From contig NZ_CP128362.1 of NCBI RefSeq assembly GCF_034274695.1, positions 248,001 to 312,000 on the forward strand: a stretch of DNA of 64,000 nucleotides, in the 5' to 3' direction. Under the pieces are notes generated by a model. It searched no databases. It was not told where the DNA came from and saw nothing but the letters and a program-made list of their open reading frames with translations. The first letter of the stretch is position 1, and each line of letters opens with the position of its first letter. This document shows, piece by piece, positions 39,548-48,573 of the stretch. The translations under genes and the position numbers were made by a program. The DNA is from Chitinophaga sp. LS1. GTDB lineage: Bacteria > Bacteroidota > Bacteroidia > Chitinophagales > Chitinophagaceae.

Positions 39548-40174
39548 ATGTCAATGACTGCCACATATCCAAACGTACGCACGCTCCCGGTAATGGAACG
39601 CTTTTACACTATTCAGGGTGAAGGTAATTATCAGGGTTGTGCAGCTTATTTCATCCGTCTGGGCGGTTGCGATGTAGGCTGCCATTGGTGTGACGTGAAG
39701 GATAGCTGGGAGGCAGATCGTCATCCACAGCTGGCACTCACGGATATCGTGGGCGAGGCAGCGAACTATCCCGGCCGTATTGCCGTGATCACGGGTGGCG
39801 AGCCATTGATGCATAACCTGGATGCACTGACAGCAGATCTGCATGCAGCGGGTTTCCGCACACATATTGAAACTTCAGGTTCTTCTCCCCTATCCGGTAA
39901 CTGGGACTGGATCACCTTGTCTCCTAAGAAATTTAAGGCACCACTGCCTGAAATCTGTGCATTGGCTCATGAACTGAAGGTGGTGATCTTTAATAAAAGT
40001 GATTTTGCCTGGGCTGAGAAATATGCTGCACTGGCAGGCCCTCATTGTAAACTATATATTCAGCCGGAATGGAATAAAGCGGCTGAAATGACTCCCCTTA
40101 TCATCGACTATATCAAGGACAACCCTAAGTGGCAGCTCTCCCTTCAGGTGCATAAATACATTAATGTGCCATAA
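39548..40174 (+). CDS. queE: 7-carboxy-7-deazaguanine synthase QueE
   Basis: 208-aa radical SAM enzyme converting 6-carboxytetrahydropterin to 7-carboxy-7-deazaguanine in preQ0 and queuosine synthesis. FYTIQGEGNYQGCAAYFIRL is diagnostic. The cluster motif is CDVGCHWCD (C-x3-C-x2-C) near residues 39-47. ITGGEPLMHN binds SAM, and HIETSGSSPL follows. Tgt, the transglycosylase of the same pathway, is 14 kb away on the other strand. Transcription probably starts at the ATG itself. Confidence 0.94.
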   Translation: MSMTATYPNVRTLPVMERFYTIQGEGNYQGCAAYFIRLGGCDVGCHWCDVKDSWEADRHPQLALTDIVGEAANYPGRIAVITGGEPLMHNLDALTADLHAAGFRTHIETSGSSPLSGNWDWITLSPKKFKAPLPEICALAHELKVVIFNKSDFAWAEKYAALAGPHCKLYIQPEWNKAAEMTPLIIDYIKDNPKWQLSLQVHKYINVP

Positions 40175-40301
40175 GTACAATACGCGTTCAGGTCATTACG
40201 TTTATTGAGAAAAAAATATGTAATCGCATTGATTATCTGATAGAAAGGTATTCATCTGGCGATTTTTTCATATATTGGACCCACATTCCCAATCATGAGT
40301 T

Positions 40302-42197
40302 ATGGCTAAATTCCCAATATTGCTGAGTTGTCTTGTGATTTGCCTGGGTGTGCATGCTCAGGTAGTAACCTATGATAACGCTAAGAAAAAAGCACAGAAG
40401 AGTTTTGACAATGCACAGTTGGCGGTTTCGGAGTATAAAACGGAAGATGCTATTATTTATTTGCAGGAAGCGATACGGGCTGAACCTGGATTTGCAGACG
40501 CCTATGGACAAATGACGATTTCCTATGTAGAGTTGAAAAAATATGAAGAGGCGGTTACGAGTTTTGAAACCCTCAGACGGCTGGATAGCAATTCTATCCG
40601 ACCGGCATTGATGGCTTACTCCAAGGCCCTGGCAGGTGTTGGCCGATTTAGTGATGCCCTTGCCAATATCAATCTTTACATTGCAACAGGCAAGATCAAT
40701 AATCCAAAAGCACAAGCCCTTCAGAAAACTTATACTTACGCCGCCAGAGAAGCAGCTCACCCGGTACCTTTTACCCCCATTAACCTGGGCGATAATATCA
40801 ATACCAAAGATGCCGAATACTTCCCCTCCCTGACCATCGATAACCAGATGCTTGTTTTTACACGCAGAGTGAATGGCAAGAACGAAGATTTCTATGTGTC
40901 AGAAAGAGACGACAGCATGCATTGGAAGAAAGCGTATAATATGGGTGCACCTATTAACTCTACCGCTTTCAATGAAGGTGCGCAGAACATTTCGCAGGAT
41001 GGTAATATGCTGGTGTTTACAGGTTGTAATTTTCCAAATGGACGTGGCAGCTGCGATATCTACTATGCTATCAGAACAGAAGAAGGTCTTTGGGTAGAAC
41101 CTATGAACCTGGGTAATCCGATTAATACGCGGGACTGGGAGTCACAACCTTGTCTCTCTCCTGATAAACAAACGTTATATTTTTCCAGGGCCACAACAGA
41201 TGCAGGTTCCGACATCTTCATGAGCCAGTTGCAATCCAATGGCAGATGGGGTACTCCTGAAAGACTGGGACCTAATATCAATACAACTGGCGATGAAGCA
41301 ACCCCTTTTATTCATGCGGATAACCAGACATTGTACTTTGCCTCCAACGGGCATGAGGGTTTTGGCGGAATGGACCTGTTCTATTCCCGCAGACAAGCGG
41401 ATGGTAACTGGGGACCAGCCGTGAATATGGGGTATCCGATTAATACCACGGATGAGGAATCGAGCCTGGTAGTAGCTGCAGATGGTAAAACGGCGTATTA
41501 TGCTTCTGATCGTATGGATAGCCGTGGAGCGCTGGATATTTATAGTTTTGAATTGTATCCTGCTGCAAGACCGTTGAAGACGTTGTATGTAAGAGGATAT
41601 GTGTTTGATAAGAAAAGTCAGAAACGCCTGGTGGCAAATATTGAGCTGCAGGACCTGGAAACAGGGCAGACAATGGCGAATATCAAGAGTGACCTGTTAG
41701 GTAATTACCTGGTGGCATTGCCGGTTGGCAGGGATTATGGACTGAATGTAAACAGGAAAGGATACCTGTTCTATTCTGAGAATTTCTCACTGAAAGGTGC
41801 TGATAAGGATACTGGTTATTTCAGAGAAGTACCTTTGGTACCATTGGATACAAGTGCAGTTATGGTATTGAACAATGTGTTCTTTGCCAGCAGGGAGTAT
41901 ACATTGAAACCGGAGTCTTTTGTTGAGTTGAACAGGTTAGTTGGATTGATGAGAGAGAACCCGACGATGATCGTGGAAATAAGCGGACATACGGATAATG
42001 TGGGTAATGATCAGATCAATTTGACACTGTCTGATAAACGTGCACAGGCAGTGGTGCAATATTTAGTGCAGAAAGGAATAGCGTCTGAGCGGTTAATAGC
42101 GAAAGGATATGGAGAAAATAAGCCGGTGGCGGATAATGAAACCCCGGAAGGAAGGGCGCAGAACAGGCGAACAGAGTTTAAGATTATTAAGCTATAA
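40302..42197 (+). CDS. OmpA-family protein with TPR, WD40-like, CRD and OmpA domains (PorE-like)
   Basis: 631-aa exported protein; the signal peptide ends at GVHAQ (residue 20). TPR-like helices cover about 25-145 (EDAIIYLQEAIRAEPGFADAY). A PD40/WD40-like propeller follows at about 160-420 with repeated LSPDKQTLYFSR and FASNGHEGFGGMDLF strands. A carboxypeptidase-regulatory domain (KTLYVRGYVFDKKSQKRL) and a C-terminal OmpA domain (VEISGHTDNVG, LSDKRAQAVVQYL) complete it. This order is that of PorE, the T9SS periplasmic protein binding peptidoglycan and PorKLMN. Bacteroidota have several paralogues, so PorE itself is likely but not certain. Confidence 0.85.
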   Translation: MAKFPILLSCLVICLGVHAQVVTYDNAKKKAQKSFDNAQLAVSEYKTEDAIIYLQEAIRAEPGFADAYGQMTISYVELKKYEEAVTSFETLRRLDSNSIRPALMAYSKALAGVGRFSDALANINLYIATGKINNPKAQALQKTYTYAAREAAHPVPFTPINLGDNINTKDAEYFPSLTIDNQMLVFTRRVNGKNEDFYVSERDDSMHWKKAYNMGAPINSTAFNEGAQNISQDGNMLVFTGCNFPNGRGSCDIYYAIRTEEGLWVEPMNLGNPINTRDWESQPCLSPDKQTLYFSRATTDAGSDIFMSQLQSNGRWGTPERLGPNINTTGDEATPFIHADNQTLYFASNGHEGFGGMDLFYSRRQADGNWGPAVNMGYPINTTDEESSLVVAADGKTAYYASDRMDSRGALDIYSFELYPAARPLKTLYVRGYVFDKKSQKRLVANIELQDLETGQTMANIKSDLLGNYLVALPVGRDYGLNVNRKGYLFYSENFSLKGADKDTGYFREVPLVPLDTSAVMVLNNVFFASREYTLKPESFVELNRLVGLMRENPTMIVEISGHTDNVGNDQINLTLSDKRAQAVVQYLVQKGIASERLIAKGYGENKPVADNETPEGRAQNRRTEFKIIKL

Positions 42198-42262
42198 GAA
42201 CTGCATAAATAAAAAAGAGCGTGTATCAAAAGATACACGCTCTTTTTTATTTATGCAGTTCT
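42197..42262. terminator. 31-bp perfect hairpin, convergent terminator
   Basis: A perfect 31-bp stem (AGAACTGCATAAATAAAAAA, then GAGCGTGTATC) with loop AAAA, beginning at the last base of the PorE-like stop codon. T-runs on each side serve both convergent genes. Confidence 0.9.
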
Positions 42263-42338
42263 AAGGAGGTTCATTTATTTTTGATACATCCTGTTTTTTA
42301 TTTTGAGCGGGCCTCCGGCGGCACTGCCGTGGGCCTGA

Positions 42339-43130
42339 CTAATAATTTCTTAATTGCGTTTGCAATATTGAATCGATATTTTGTTTGTAATTATACTGGA
42401 ACAATGCCGGTAACCAATCGCCATACATAGGGTTTGGTAACACAATAAACCGGCTCCCAAATTCAGCAGCAGATTGCTTTGTAGCCGCTTCTCTTTTATC
42501 AGCTGGTTGCTTTTCAAAGATGGCGGAGAAGTCTCCCAGATTATCCCCCATCAGCAAAATGATCTCGTGTGTTTGTGCTACATGCAAACGTCTTTCTTCT
42601 TTACTTGAAGTTGTTGTTTTTAAGATCAGGTGTTCATTATCAGCATCAGGAAAATTCCAGCGTTGTAAATTTTGTAATGTTACACCGCGTTCTGCTTCTG
42701 AACGGTTTGTGATGTAGTAAACATGCACCCCTTTTTCAGCCGCGTATTTTAAGAAGGACAATGCCCCGGGTACAGTATCAGCAGCGGCTTTGCTGGTCCA
42801 TTCCTGCCAGGTTTTGTCGCTGTAATTTTCACCTTTCAATGCAACATGTACATTGTAAGGACTATTGTCTAAAATTGTTTCATCAATGTCCGTAACAATC
42901 GCCATTGGTTTTGGAAAACTGCTTTCCAGATCTTCGTTGAGACGAAGACGGGCGATGTTGTATGCCTGAAAACAGAGTGCTTTATATTCAGCAGAACGTT
43001 GTTGCCATAACGCCGCAAATGCAGGTCCATAAGGCACTAAGGCCGTATGCTGTGCAACTGGTTTTGGAGCCTTACATGCGAATAAGAGGGGGAATGTAAG
43101 GAGAAAAGTGAGGCGGATTGATAAAAACAT
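42339..43130 (-). CDS. 5'-nucleotidase, lipoprotein e(P4) family (class C acid phosphatase)
   Basis: 263-aa predicted lipoprotein of the HAD superfamily. The lipobox is LLFAC near residue 18, after MFLSIRLTFLLTFP. The DDDD phosphatase motif is AIVTDIDETILDNSPY near residue 77, with VYYITNRSEAER as motif II, and MGDNLGDFS as motif III. Homologues such as Haemophilus e(P4) dephosphorylate NMN and 5'-nucleotides for NAD salvage at the outer membrane. The ATG at the signal peptide is preferred over one 12 codons upstream. A TAnnTTTG core lies 33 bases upstream, overlapping the dprA promoter region. Confidence 0.92.
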   Translation of the reverse strand: MFLSIRLTFLLTFPLLFACKAPKPVAQHTALVPYGPAFAALWQQRSAEYKALCFQAYNIARLRLNEDLESSFPKPMAIVTDIDETILDNSPYNVHVALKGENYSDKTWQEWTSKAAADTVPGALSFLKYAAEKGVHVYYITNRSEAERGVTLQNLQRWNFPDADNEHLILKTTTSSKEERRLHVAQTHEIILLMGDNLGDFSAIFEKQPADKREAATKQSAAEFGSRFIVLPNPMYGDWLPALFQYNYKQNIDSILQTQLRNY

Positions 43131-43163
43131 GAAAATAAAATTGTAACTTAAGATAGTTGACCA

Positions 43164-43171
43164 CAAAAGTA
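43164..43171 (-). promoter_or_regulatory. Bacteroidota -7 promoter element (TACTTTTG) for the acid phosphatase
   Basis: TACTTTTG on the minus strand, 33 bases before the ATG and only 5 bases from the divergent dprA start, so its upstream half lies inside the dprA coding region. Confidence 0.55.
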
Positions 43172-43176
43172 GGGAA

Positions 43177-44280
43177 ATGCAGGAAGAAACACGTTATCAG
43201 ATTGCACTTACGAAAATACCACAGATAGGAAATAAGATCGCACAACAGTTAACGACTTACTTTGAAAATGCAGGTAACATTTTTAAAGCGAGCCGGAGAG
43301 AGCTGGAAAGCCTGCCTATGCTGGGGAAAGTAAGAGCGAATGCCATCAGGCAGTTTAATGATTTTCGCTGGGTAGACAGGGAAATGAATTTCCTGGAAAA
43401 GTACCAGATTGCAGCCATCAGTTTTCAATCTCCACTATATCCACAAAGGTTGCTGCATTGTTATGATCATCCTTTTCTGTTATATTATAAAGGAAATGCA
43501 AATCTGAATACCACGCGCATCATTAATGTGATTGGTACACGAACGCCTACGGCACATGGCAGGGAAGTGTGTGCAAATCTGATAGCGGGGCTGGAAGCCA
43601 GTAATATTATGGTAGTGAGCGGGCTTGCCTATGGCATAGATGTGCTTGCCCATGCTACGGCACTGAAGCATGGTATGCCCACCATTGGTATACTGGCGCA
43701 TGGACTGGACAGGATCTATCCTGATGTACATGCAAATACCGCCAGGCAGATGGTGGAGCAGGGTGGATTGCTTACGGAGTATGGCAGAGAGACAACCCCG
43801 GATAAGCCTAATTTCCCTAAAAGGAACCGGATAGTGGCAGGGATGTCGGATGCTACCGTATTGATAGAGAGTGGTATAAAAGGAGGATCAATGATCACCG
43901 CAGATATTGCCAATAGTTATAACAGGGATGTATTTGCCATACCGGGGCGTGTAGGAGATCCGAAGTCAGCGGGGTGTCATCATCTGATAAAAAATAATCA
44001 GGCAATGCTGATTACGGATGCAGAAGATATATTGAAGGCCATGAACTGGGATGATGCGGTCAGGAAGCCCGTAATGCCTCAGCAGCAGGAGATACAGGTG
44101 GAACTGAAAGAGGAGGAGCGGCAGATATTAGCGCTTTTTAATAGGAGTGAGCATTTTCATATAGATCATATATATAGCAGAAGTCCATTGCCGGAGAGCA
44201 AAGTAGCCTCCGTGATCTTTCAGCTGGAGATGAATAAATTGTTAAGAAGTGCACCTGGGCAGCGCTACCAGCTGGTTTGA
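43177..44280 (+). CDS. dprA: DNA-processing protein DprA
   Basis: 367-aa protein that loads RecA onto incoming single-stranded DNA during natural transformation. An N-terminal helix-hairpin-helix/SAM-like domain (IGNKIAQQLTTYF, LPMLGKVRANAIRQF) is followed by the Rossmann domain: VIGTRTPTAHGREVCANLI, VVSGLAYGIDVLAHATALKH near residues 147-166, and GSMITADIANSYNRDVFAIP. A C-terminal winged helix (FHIDHIYSRSPLPESKVASV) resembles the DprA C-terminal domain that meets competence regulators. It is divergent from the acid phosphatase. Confidence 0.95.
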   Translation: MQEETRYQIALTKIPQIGNKIAQQLTTYFENAGNIFKASRRELESLPMLGKVRANAIRQFNDFRWVDREMNFLEKYQIAAISFQSPLYPQRLLHCYDHPFLLYYKGNANLNTTRIINVIGTRTPTAHGREVCANLIAGLEASNIMVVSGLAYGIDVLAHATALKHGMPTIGILAHGLDRIYPDVHANTARQMVEQGGLLTEYGRETTPDKPNFPKRNRIVAGMSDATVLIESGIKGGSMITADIANSYNRDVFAIPGRVGDPKSAGCHHLIKNNQAMLITDAEDILKAMNWDDAVRKPVMPQQQEIQVELKEEERQILALFNRSEHFHIDHIYSRSPLPESKVASVIFQLEMNKLLRSAPGQRYQLV

Positions 44281-44347
44281 GGGAATTTAAAATTAGGAAT
44301 GGGGATGACCAGCGTCACAACAATTTTTCTATTTACTTAAATAGCTG

Positions 44348-44355
44348 TAGATTTG
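44348..44355 (+). promoter_or_regulatory. Bacteroidota -7 promoter element (TAGATTTG) for guaB
   Basis: TAGATTTG, 36 bases before the guaB ATG. Confidence 0.55.
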
Positions 44356-44391
44356 CGTGCAATTATTTAATAACTGACAAATAGTTGCAAC

Positions 44392-45864
44392 ATGCCTGCC
44401 GGAAAATCAAAACCGAAATTTGTAGAGGACGGACTTACCTTTGACGATGTACTTCTGGTTCCAGCCTACTCTGAAGTCTTGCCCAGAGACGTTAATATCA
44501 GCACGCAACTTACTAAAACTTTACGCCTGAACATTCCAATGGTCTCTGCTGCCATGGATACCGTTACAGAAGCTAATCTGGCCATCTCTTTGGCACGCCA
44601 GGGTGGTATCGGTATTCTGCACAAGAATATGTCCATTGAAAAACAGGCCGAGCAAGTACGTAAGGTAAAGCGTAGTGAAAACGGGCTGATCCTCGATCCG
44701 GTGACTCTGCATGCAAATGCATCTATCGGAGAAGCGCTCCGCCTGATGAAAGAAAACAGCATCGGTGGTATTCCTATCATAGACGAAAGCAAAAAGCTCG
44801 TTGGTATCCTTACCAACCGTGACCTTCGTTTTGAAAGGAACATGAAACGCGTTGTAAGCGAAGTAATGACTTCTCAGAACCTTGTAACTGCACCAGAAGG
44901 TACCGATCTGAAGAAAGCAGAGAAGATCCTTCAACAGAATAAAATCGAGAAATTACCAGTAGTTGGTAAGAATGGTAAACTTGTAGGATTAATCACTTAC
45001 CGTGATATTCTGCAGCTGACCAGCTATCCAAATGCTATCAAAGATGAATATGGTCGTCTCCTTGTAGGCGCCGCATTAGGTATCACTCCTGATGTACTGG
45101 AAAGAGCACAGGCACTCATCAACGTTGGTGTAGATGTAGTATGTCTCGATAGCTCACACGGTCACTCAATAGGTGTACTGAATGGTCTGAGAAAACTGAA
45201 GAAAACCTTCCCTAAATTACAGGTGATTGCAGGTAACGTAGCTACCGGCGATGGTGCACTGGCACTGGCTGAAGCAGGTGCTGATGCAGTGAAAGTAGGT
45301 GTTGGACCGGGTTCTATCTGTACTACCCGTGTAGTAACAGGTGCTGGTTTCCCTCAGCTCTCTGCTGTGATGAATGCAGCTACTGCACTGAAAAAACTGG
45401 GTGTACCGGTTATTGCAGATGGTGGTATCCGTTATACCGGTGATATGGTGAAGGCTCTCGCTGCAGGTGCATCCTGCGTAATGGCGGGCTCTATCTTCGC
45501 TGGTACTGAAGAAAGCCCTGGAGAAACTATCATCTACGAAGGACGTAAGTTCAAATCATATCGTGGTATGGGTTCTCTGGAAGCGATGGTAGAAGGTTCC
45601 AAAGATCGTTACTTCCAGGATGAAGATGATATCAGGAAACTGGTACCAGAAGGTATCGTAGGTCGTGTACCTTACAAAGGTAACCTGGGTGAAGTGATTC
45701 AACAGTATGTAGGCGGTCTCCGTGCTGGTATGGGTCTGACTGGTTCTAAAGATATCAAAGCACTGCAGGCAGCACAGTTTATCAGGATCTCTTCGGCTAC
45801 TGTAAAGGAAAATCACCCACATGATGTGGTGATCACCAAGGAAGCACCGAACTATAGCAGATAA
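44392..45864 (+). CDS. guaB: IMP dehydrogenase
   Basis: 490-aa NAD-dependent enzyme oxidising IMP to XMP, the committed step to [23 protein letters not shown] is the usual start. Two CBS domains (about residues 95-210, e.g. [14 protein letters not shown]) are inserted in the TIM barrel and probably bind purine nucleotides. The catalytic loop is [16 protein letters not shown], with the active Cys near residue 306. [20 protein letters not shown] is the flap. It acts in the same nucleotide pool as Hpt and PurS. Monocistronic with a terminator. Confidence 0.97.
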   Translation: MPAGKSKPKFVEDGLTFDDVLLVPAYSEVLPRDVNISTQLTKTLRLNIPMVSAAMDTVTEANLAISLARQGGIGILHKNMSIEKQAEQVRKVKRSENGLILDPVTLHANASIGEALRLMKENSIGGIPIIDESKKLVGILTNRDLRFERNMKRVVSEVMTSQNLVTAPEGTDLKKAEKILQQNKIEKLPVVGKNGKLVGLITYRDILQLTSYPNAIKDEYGRLLVGAALGITPDVLERAQALINVGVDVVCLDSSHGHSIGVLNGLRKLKKTFPKLQVIAGNVATGDGALALAEAGADAVKVGVGPGSICTTRVVTGAGFPQLSAVMNAATALKKLGVPVIADGGIRYTGDMVKALAAGASCVMAGSIFAGTEESPGETIIYEGRKFKSYRGMGSLEAMVEGSKDRYFQDEDDIRKLVPEGIVGRVPYKGNLGEVIQQYVGGLRAGMGLTGSKDIKALQAAQFIRISSATVKENHPHDVVITKEAPNYSR

Positions 45865-45882
45865 TTAATGATAAAATAATGG

Positions 45883-45919
45883 AAGGGAGTGTATCAAAAG
45901 CATGATACGCTCCCTTTTT
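45883..45919 (+). terminator. Terminator of guaB
   Basis: GGGAGTGTATCA pairs with TGATACGCTCCC (one G-U) around AAAGCA, followed by TTTTT. Confidence 0.88.
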
Positions 45920-46081
45920 CATTGAAAATGGTTTTCATTACCCGTTGGTGAATTCCCTCTTTCATGAATGTTTTATTTGGATACCCACTGGAGTCAGGGA
46001 GTTATTTAAGCGATCCGCAGCGTCTAATTTTACTTTTATGTTTCCCCCTTTTTTATTTTGATGCCGCTTAGTCATAATCCT

Positions 46082-46089
46082 TATTTTTG
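46082..46089 (+). promoter_or_regulatory. Bacteroidota promoter (TTTG, 21 bases, TATTTTTG) for lnt
   Basis: TATTTTTG lies 7 bases before the lnt ATG, and a TTTG at 46057-46060 is 21 bases upstream, giving both halves of the consensus. Confidence 0.65.
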
Positions 46090-46096
46090 ACCCGCT

Positions 46097-47686
46097 ATGG
46101 CAAAACGTTATTTACCCGCTATTTTGAGCCTTACAGGCAGCCTGCTACTCTGGGCAGCATGGCCGACCTCACCCCTTACCTTTTTGATTTTCATTGCATT
46201 TATCCCCCTGCTTCGGCTGGCGGATATTGTTGAGAACAGATCGCGCTTTTTCGGATGCGCCTTCCTGTTACTCTTCTGCTGGAATGTAGCCACTACCTGG
46301 TGGGTGGGCAATACCACCGTGCCTGCCAGCGGTGTAGCCGCCAATCTGCTCAATACCCTGTTCATGCTTGTACCCGTGATGGGATACCGCAGAACCCGTA
46401 AATGGGTGAGCCCAACCCTTGCTTATTTTACGTTCATTGTCTACTGGATGACGTTTGAATACATCCACCTGCAATGGGAACTTAGCTGGCCATGGCTCAG
46501 CCTTGGCAACGCTTTTGCCATGCATCCTACATGGGTACAATGGTATGAATATACAGGCGTAAGTGGTGGTACATTGTGGATACTGGCTACGAACCTTGCG
46601 ATTTACCATGTTTGGTTTCAGTATAAATTTTACAAACGGCCTGTTGTAAAACAGATCTGGAAACCAGTATTGATACTGGTGGTGCCTTTGCTGATAAGTG
46701 GCGTCATTGACACTGGGCTGCATGCTCCCCAAAATACTACCGAAGTCGTTGTGGTACAACCCAATATTGACCCTTACGATAAATTTGCAGATGAAAATGA
46801 ATCGCTGGAAGTTAATAAAATGCTTCAGCTCACTGAAGAGAAAATTGACTCCAATACCGCATTTATCGTATGGCCTGAAACAGCCCTTTTTGTTCATGGT
46901 GCGTGGGAAGACAAAATCGCTTACGAAAATTTTACGCAAAGGATCCGGTTATTATTACACAAATATCCAAAAGCCAGCCTTGTAACTGGTGCCGTTACAC
47001 TAAAGCGGTACGAGAAAAATGATGAAGCCTCTACATCTGCCCGCCATAATGCTGATGGCGATATGGTATATGATGTATTCAATGCCGGTGTGCTTATTGA
47101 TACATCGAACGTAGTGCAGGTCTATCATAAATCTAAACTGGTACCGGGGGTTGAGTTGATCCCTTATGTTCACTACCTGAAATTTATGGATTACCTGGCC
47201 CTGGATCTTGGTGGTATTAGCGGTAGCTATGGCCGTACACCGGGTGTAGAAGTCATGGAAAACAAGGCTGAAAACATAAAGGTATTCCCTACTATCTGTT
47301 ATGAATCTGTATATGGGGAATTTGTGGCTGAGCATGTAAGAAAGGGTGCGAACATTCTTTTTATCATGACCAATGATGGCTGGTGGGGAAATACCGAAGG
47401 CCACCGTCAGCACCTGCAATATGCCCGACTGCGTGCTATTGAAACACGCCGTTGGGTGGCCAGAAGCGCCAATACCGGCATCTCGGCATTCATAGATCCG
47501 GAAGGAAATATTACAGCATCTCTCCCTTACTGGCAGGAAGGTGTTTTAAAAGCACGTGTAACACCAGGCAATTATATGACGTTCTATGTAAAATATGGAG
47601 ATTTATTGTCAAAGGCGGCTGTTCTATTTTGTATATTGCTGATCCTTTACAGTTTCTTTTTGCGGCTGACACGTAAACGTTTGTAA
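46097..47686 (+). CDS. lnt: Apolipoprotein N-acyltransferase
   Basis: 529-aa inner-membrane enzyme adding the third acyl chain to lipoproteins. About six N-terminal helices (ILSLTGSLLLWAAWPTSPLT, FIAFIPLLRLAD, and so on) precede a periplasmic nitrilase-fold domain. The catalytic triad is visible: Glu in FIVWPETALFVHG near residue 258, Lys in YHKSKLVPGVE near 345, and Cys in TICYESVYGEF near 400. One last helix (SKAAVLFCILLILYSFFLRL) ends it. It matures lipoproteins such as the BNR and acid phosphatase proteins in this window. Confidence 0.94.
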   Translation: MAKRYLPAILSLTGSLLLWAAWPTSPLTFLIFIAFIPLLRLADIVENRSRFFGCAFLLLFCWNVATTWWVGNTTVPASGVAANLLNTLFMLVPVMGYRRTRKWVSPTLAYFTFIVYWMTFEYIHLQWELSWPWLSLGNAFAMHPTWVQWYEYTGVSGGTLWILATNLAIYHVWFQYKFYKRPVVKQIWKPVLILVVPLLISGVIDTGLHAPQNTTEVVVVQPNIDPYDKFADENESLEVNKMLQLTEEKIDSNTAFIVWPETALFVHGAWEDKIAYENFTQRIRLLLHKYPKASLVTGAVTLKRYEKNDEASTSARHNADGDMVYDVFNAGVLIDTSNVVQVYHKSKLVPGVELIPYVHYLKFMDYLALDLGGISGSYGRTPGVEVMENKAENIKVFPTICYESVYGEFVAEHVRKGANILFIMTNDGWWGNTEGHRQHLQYARLRAIETRRWVARSANTGISAFIDPEGNITASLPYWQEGVLKARVTPGNYMTFYVKYGDLLSKAAVLFCILLILYSFFLRLTRKRL

Positions 47687-47778
47687 ACATCAATAAAATC
47701 TATTTTACGTTACCGCTTGCTCCTCAATATATATTTCCGCGCCAACATAATATCGTATTCAAATAAATTATTTTTCTG

Positions 47779-48573
47779 ATGCCGAATAAACTTTCTACCC
47801 AAAATATTCATCTAAGAGAAGAGAGATCCATCTTGGTATTGCTGCATGGATTTGCTGAAAATTCGGGGATCTGGAATGTGCAGAAAGAATATTTAAGTGA
47901 ATACTTTGAAGTAATTGCGCTGGATTTACCGGGAGTTGGCAATAATCCGCTCACCACTGCGTTGACTATTGATAGCATGGCTGATAATGTCTATACCTCA
48001 TTACAGTCTGCCGGTATAGAAAAAGCGGTGATCATCGGCCACTCCATGGGTGGATATGTAGCCCTCGCTATTGCAGAAAAGTACCCATCAATACTACAGG
48101 GAATGGGCCTGTTCCATTCTACAGCCCTCGCTGATACCGAAGAGAAGATAGAAGCGCGCCGTAAATCCATCAAACTGATGGAACAATATGGCAGTGAAGC
48201 ATTTATCAGGCAAGCATTTCCAAATATGTTCAGCCCGGGTTTTAAGGCGAAACATCCGGAAAGTGTTGAAGCATATGTGAACATGGGCATTGCTTGTCCC
48301 CTTGCTTCTATGGAAGCATATTATGAAGCCATGATAACAAGACCTGACCGCACCGCCGTGTTGTCATCTATACAAGTACCAGTGCTGTTTGTAATCGGAA
48401 AAGATGATACAGCCGTTCCTCTTCAAAGTGTATTGCCACAGGTGTCCCTTCCACGGACAAGCAGCATTTACATTTTTGAAGAAACAGGCCACATGGGCAT
48501 GTGGGAAGTTCCCACTGCCAGCAATCAGCTCTTGCATCAGTTTACTCTTTTTTGCCAAGATCAAAAATTGTGA
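47779..48573 (+). CDS. Alpha/beta hydrolase
   Basis: 264-aa alpha/beta-fold hydrolase without a signal peptide. VLLHGFAENSGIWNVQ provides the oxyanion region; the nucleophile elbow is VIIGHSMGGYVALAIAEK (Ser near residue 89). The Asp lies in VLFVIGKDDTAVPL and the His in EETGHMGMWEVP. All three catalytic residues are present. The substrate (ester, lactone or thioester) is unknown. Its stop overlaps the next gene's GTG start as GTGA, a surprising coupling to a large secreted T9SS protein. Confidence 0.9.
   Translation: MPNKLSTQNIHLREERSILVLLHGFAENSGIWNVQKEYLSEYFEVIALDLPGVGNNPLTTALTIDSMADNVYTSLQSAGIEKAVIIGHSMGGYVALAIAEKYPSILQGMGLFHSTALADTEEKIEARRKSIKLMEQYGSEAFIRQAFPNMFSPGFKAKHPESVEAYVNMGIACPLASMEAYYEAMITRPDRTAVLSSIQVPVLFVIGKDDTAVPLQSVLPQVSLPRTSSIYIFEETGHMGMWEVPTASNQLLHQFTLFCQDQKL

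Noticed and set aside
39491..39548. PreQ1 riboswitch expected upstream of queE
   Set aside because: The promoter core ends 4 bases before the ATG, so no leader exists to hold an aptamer.
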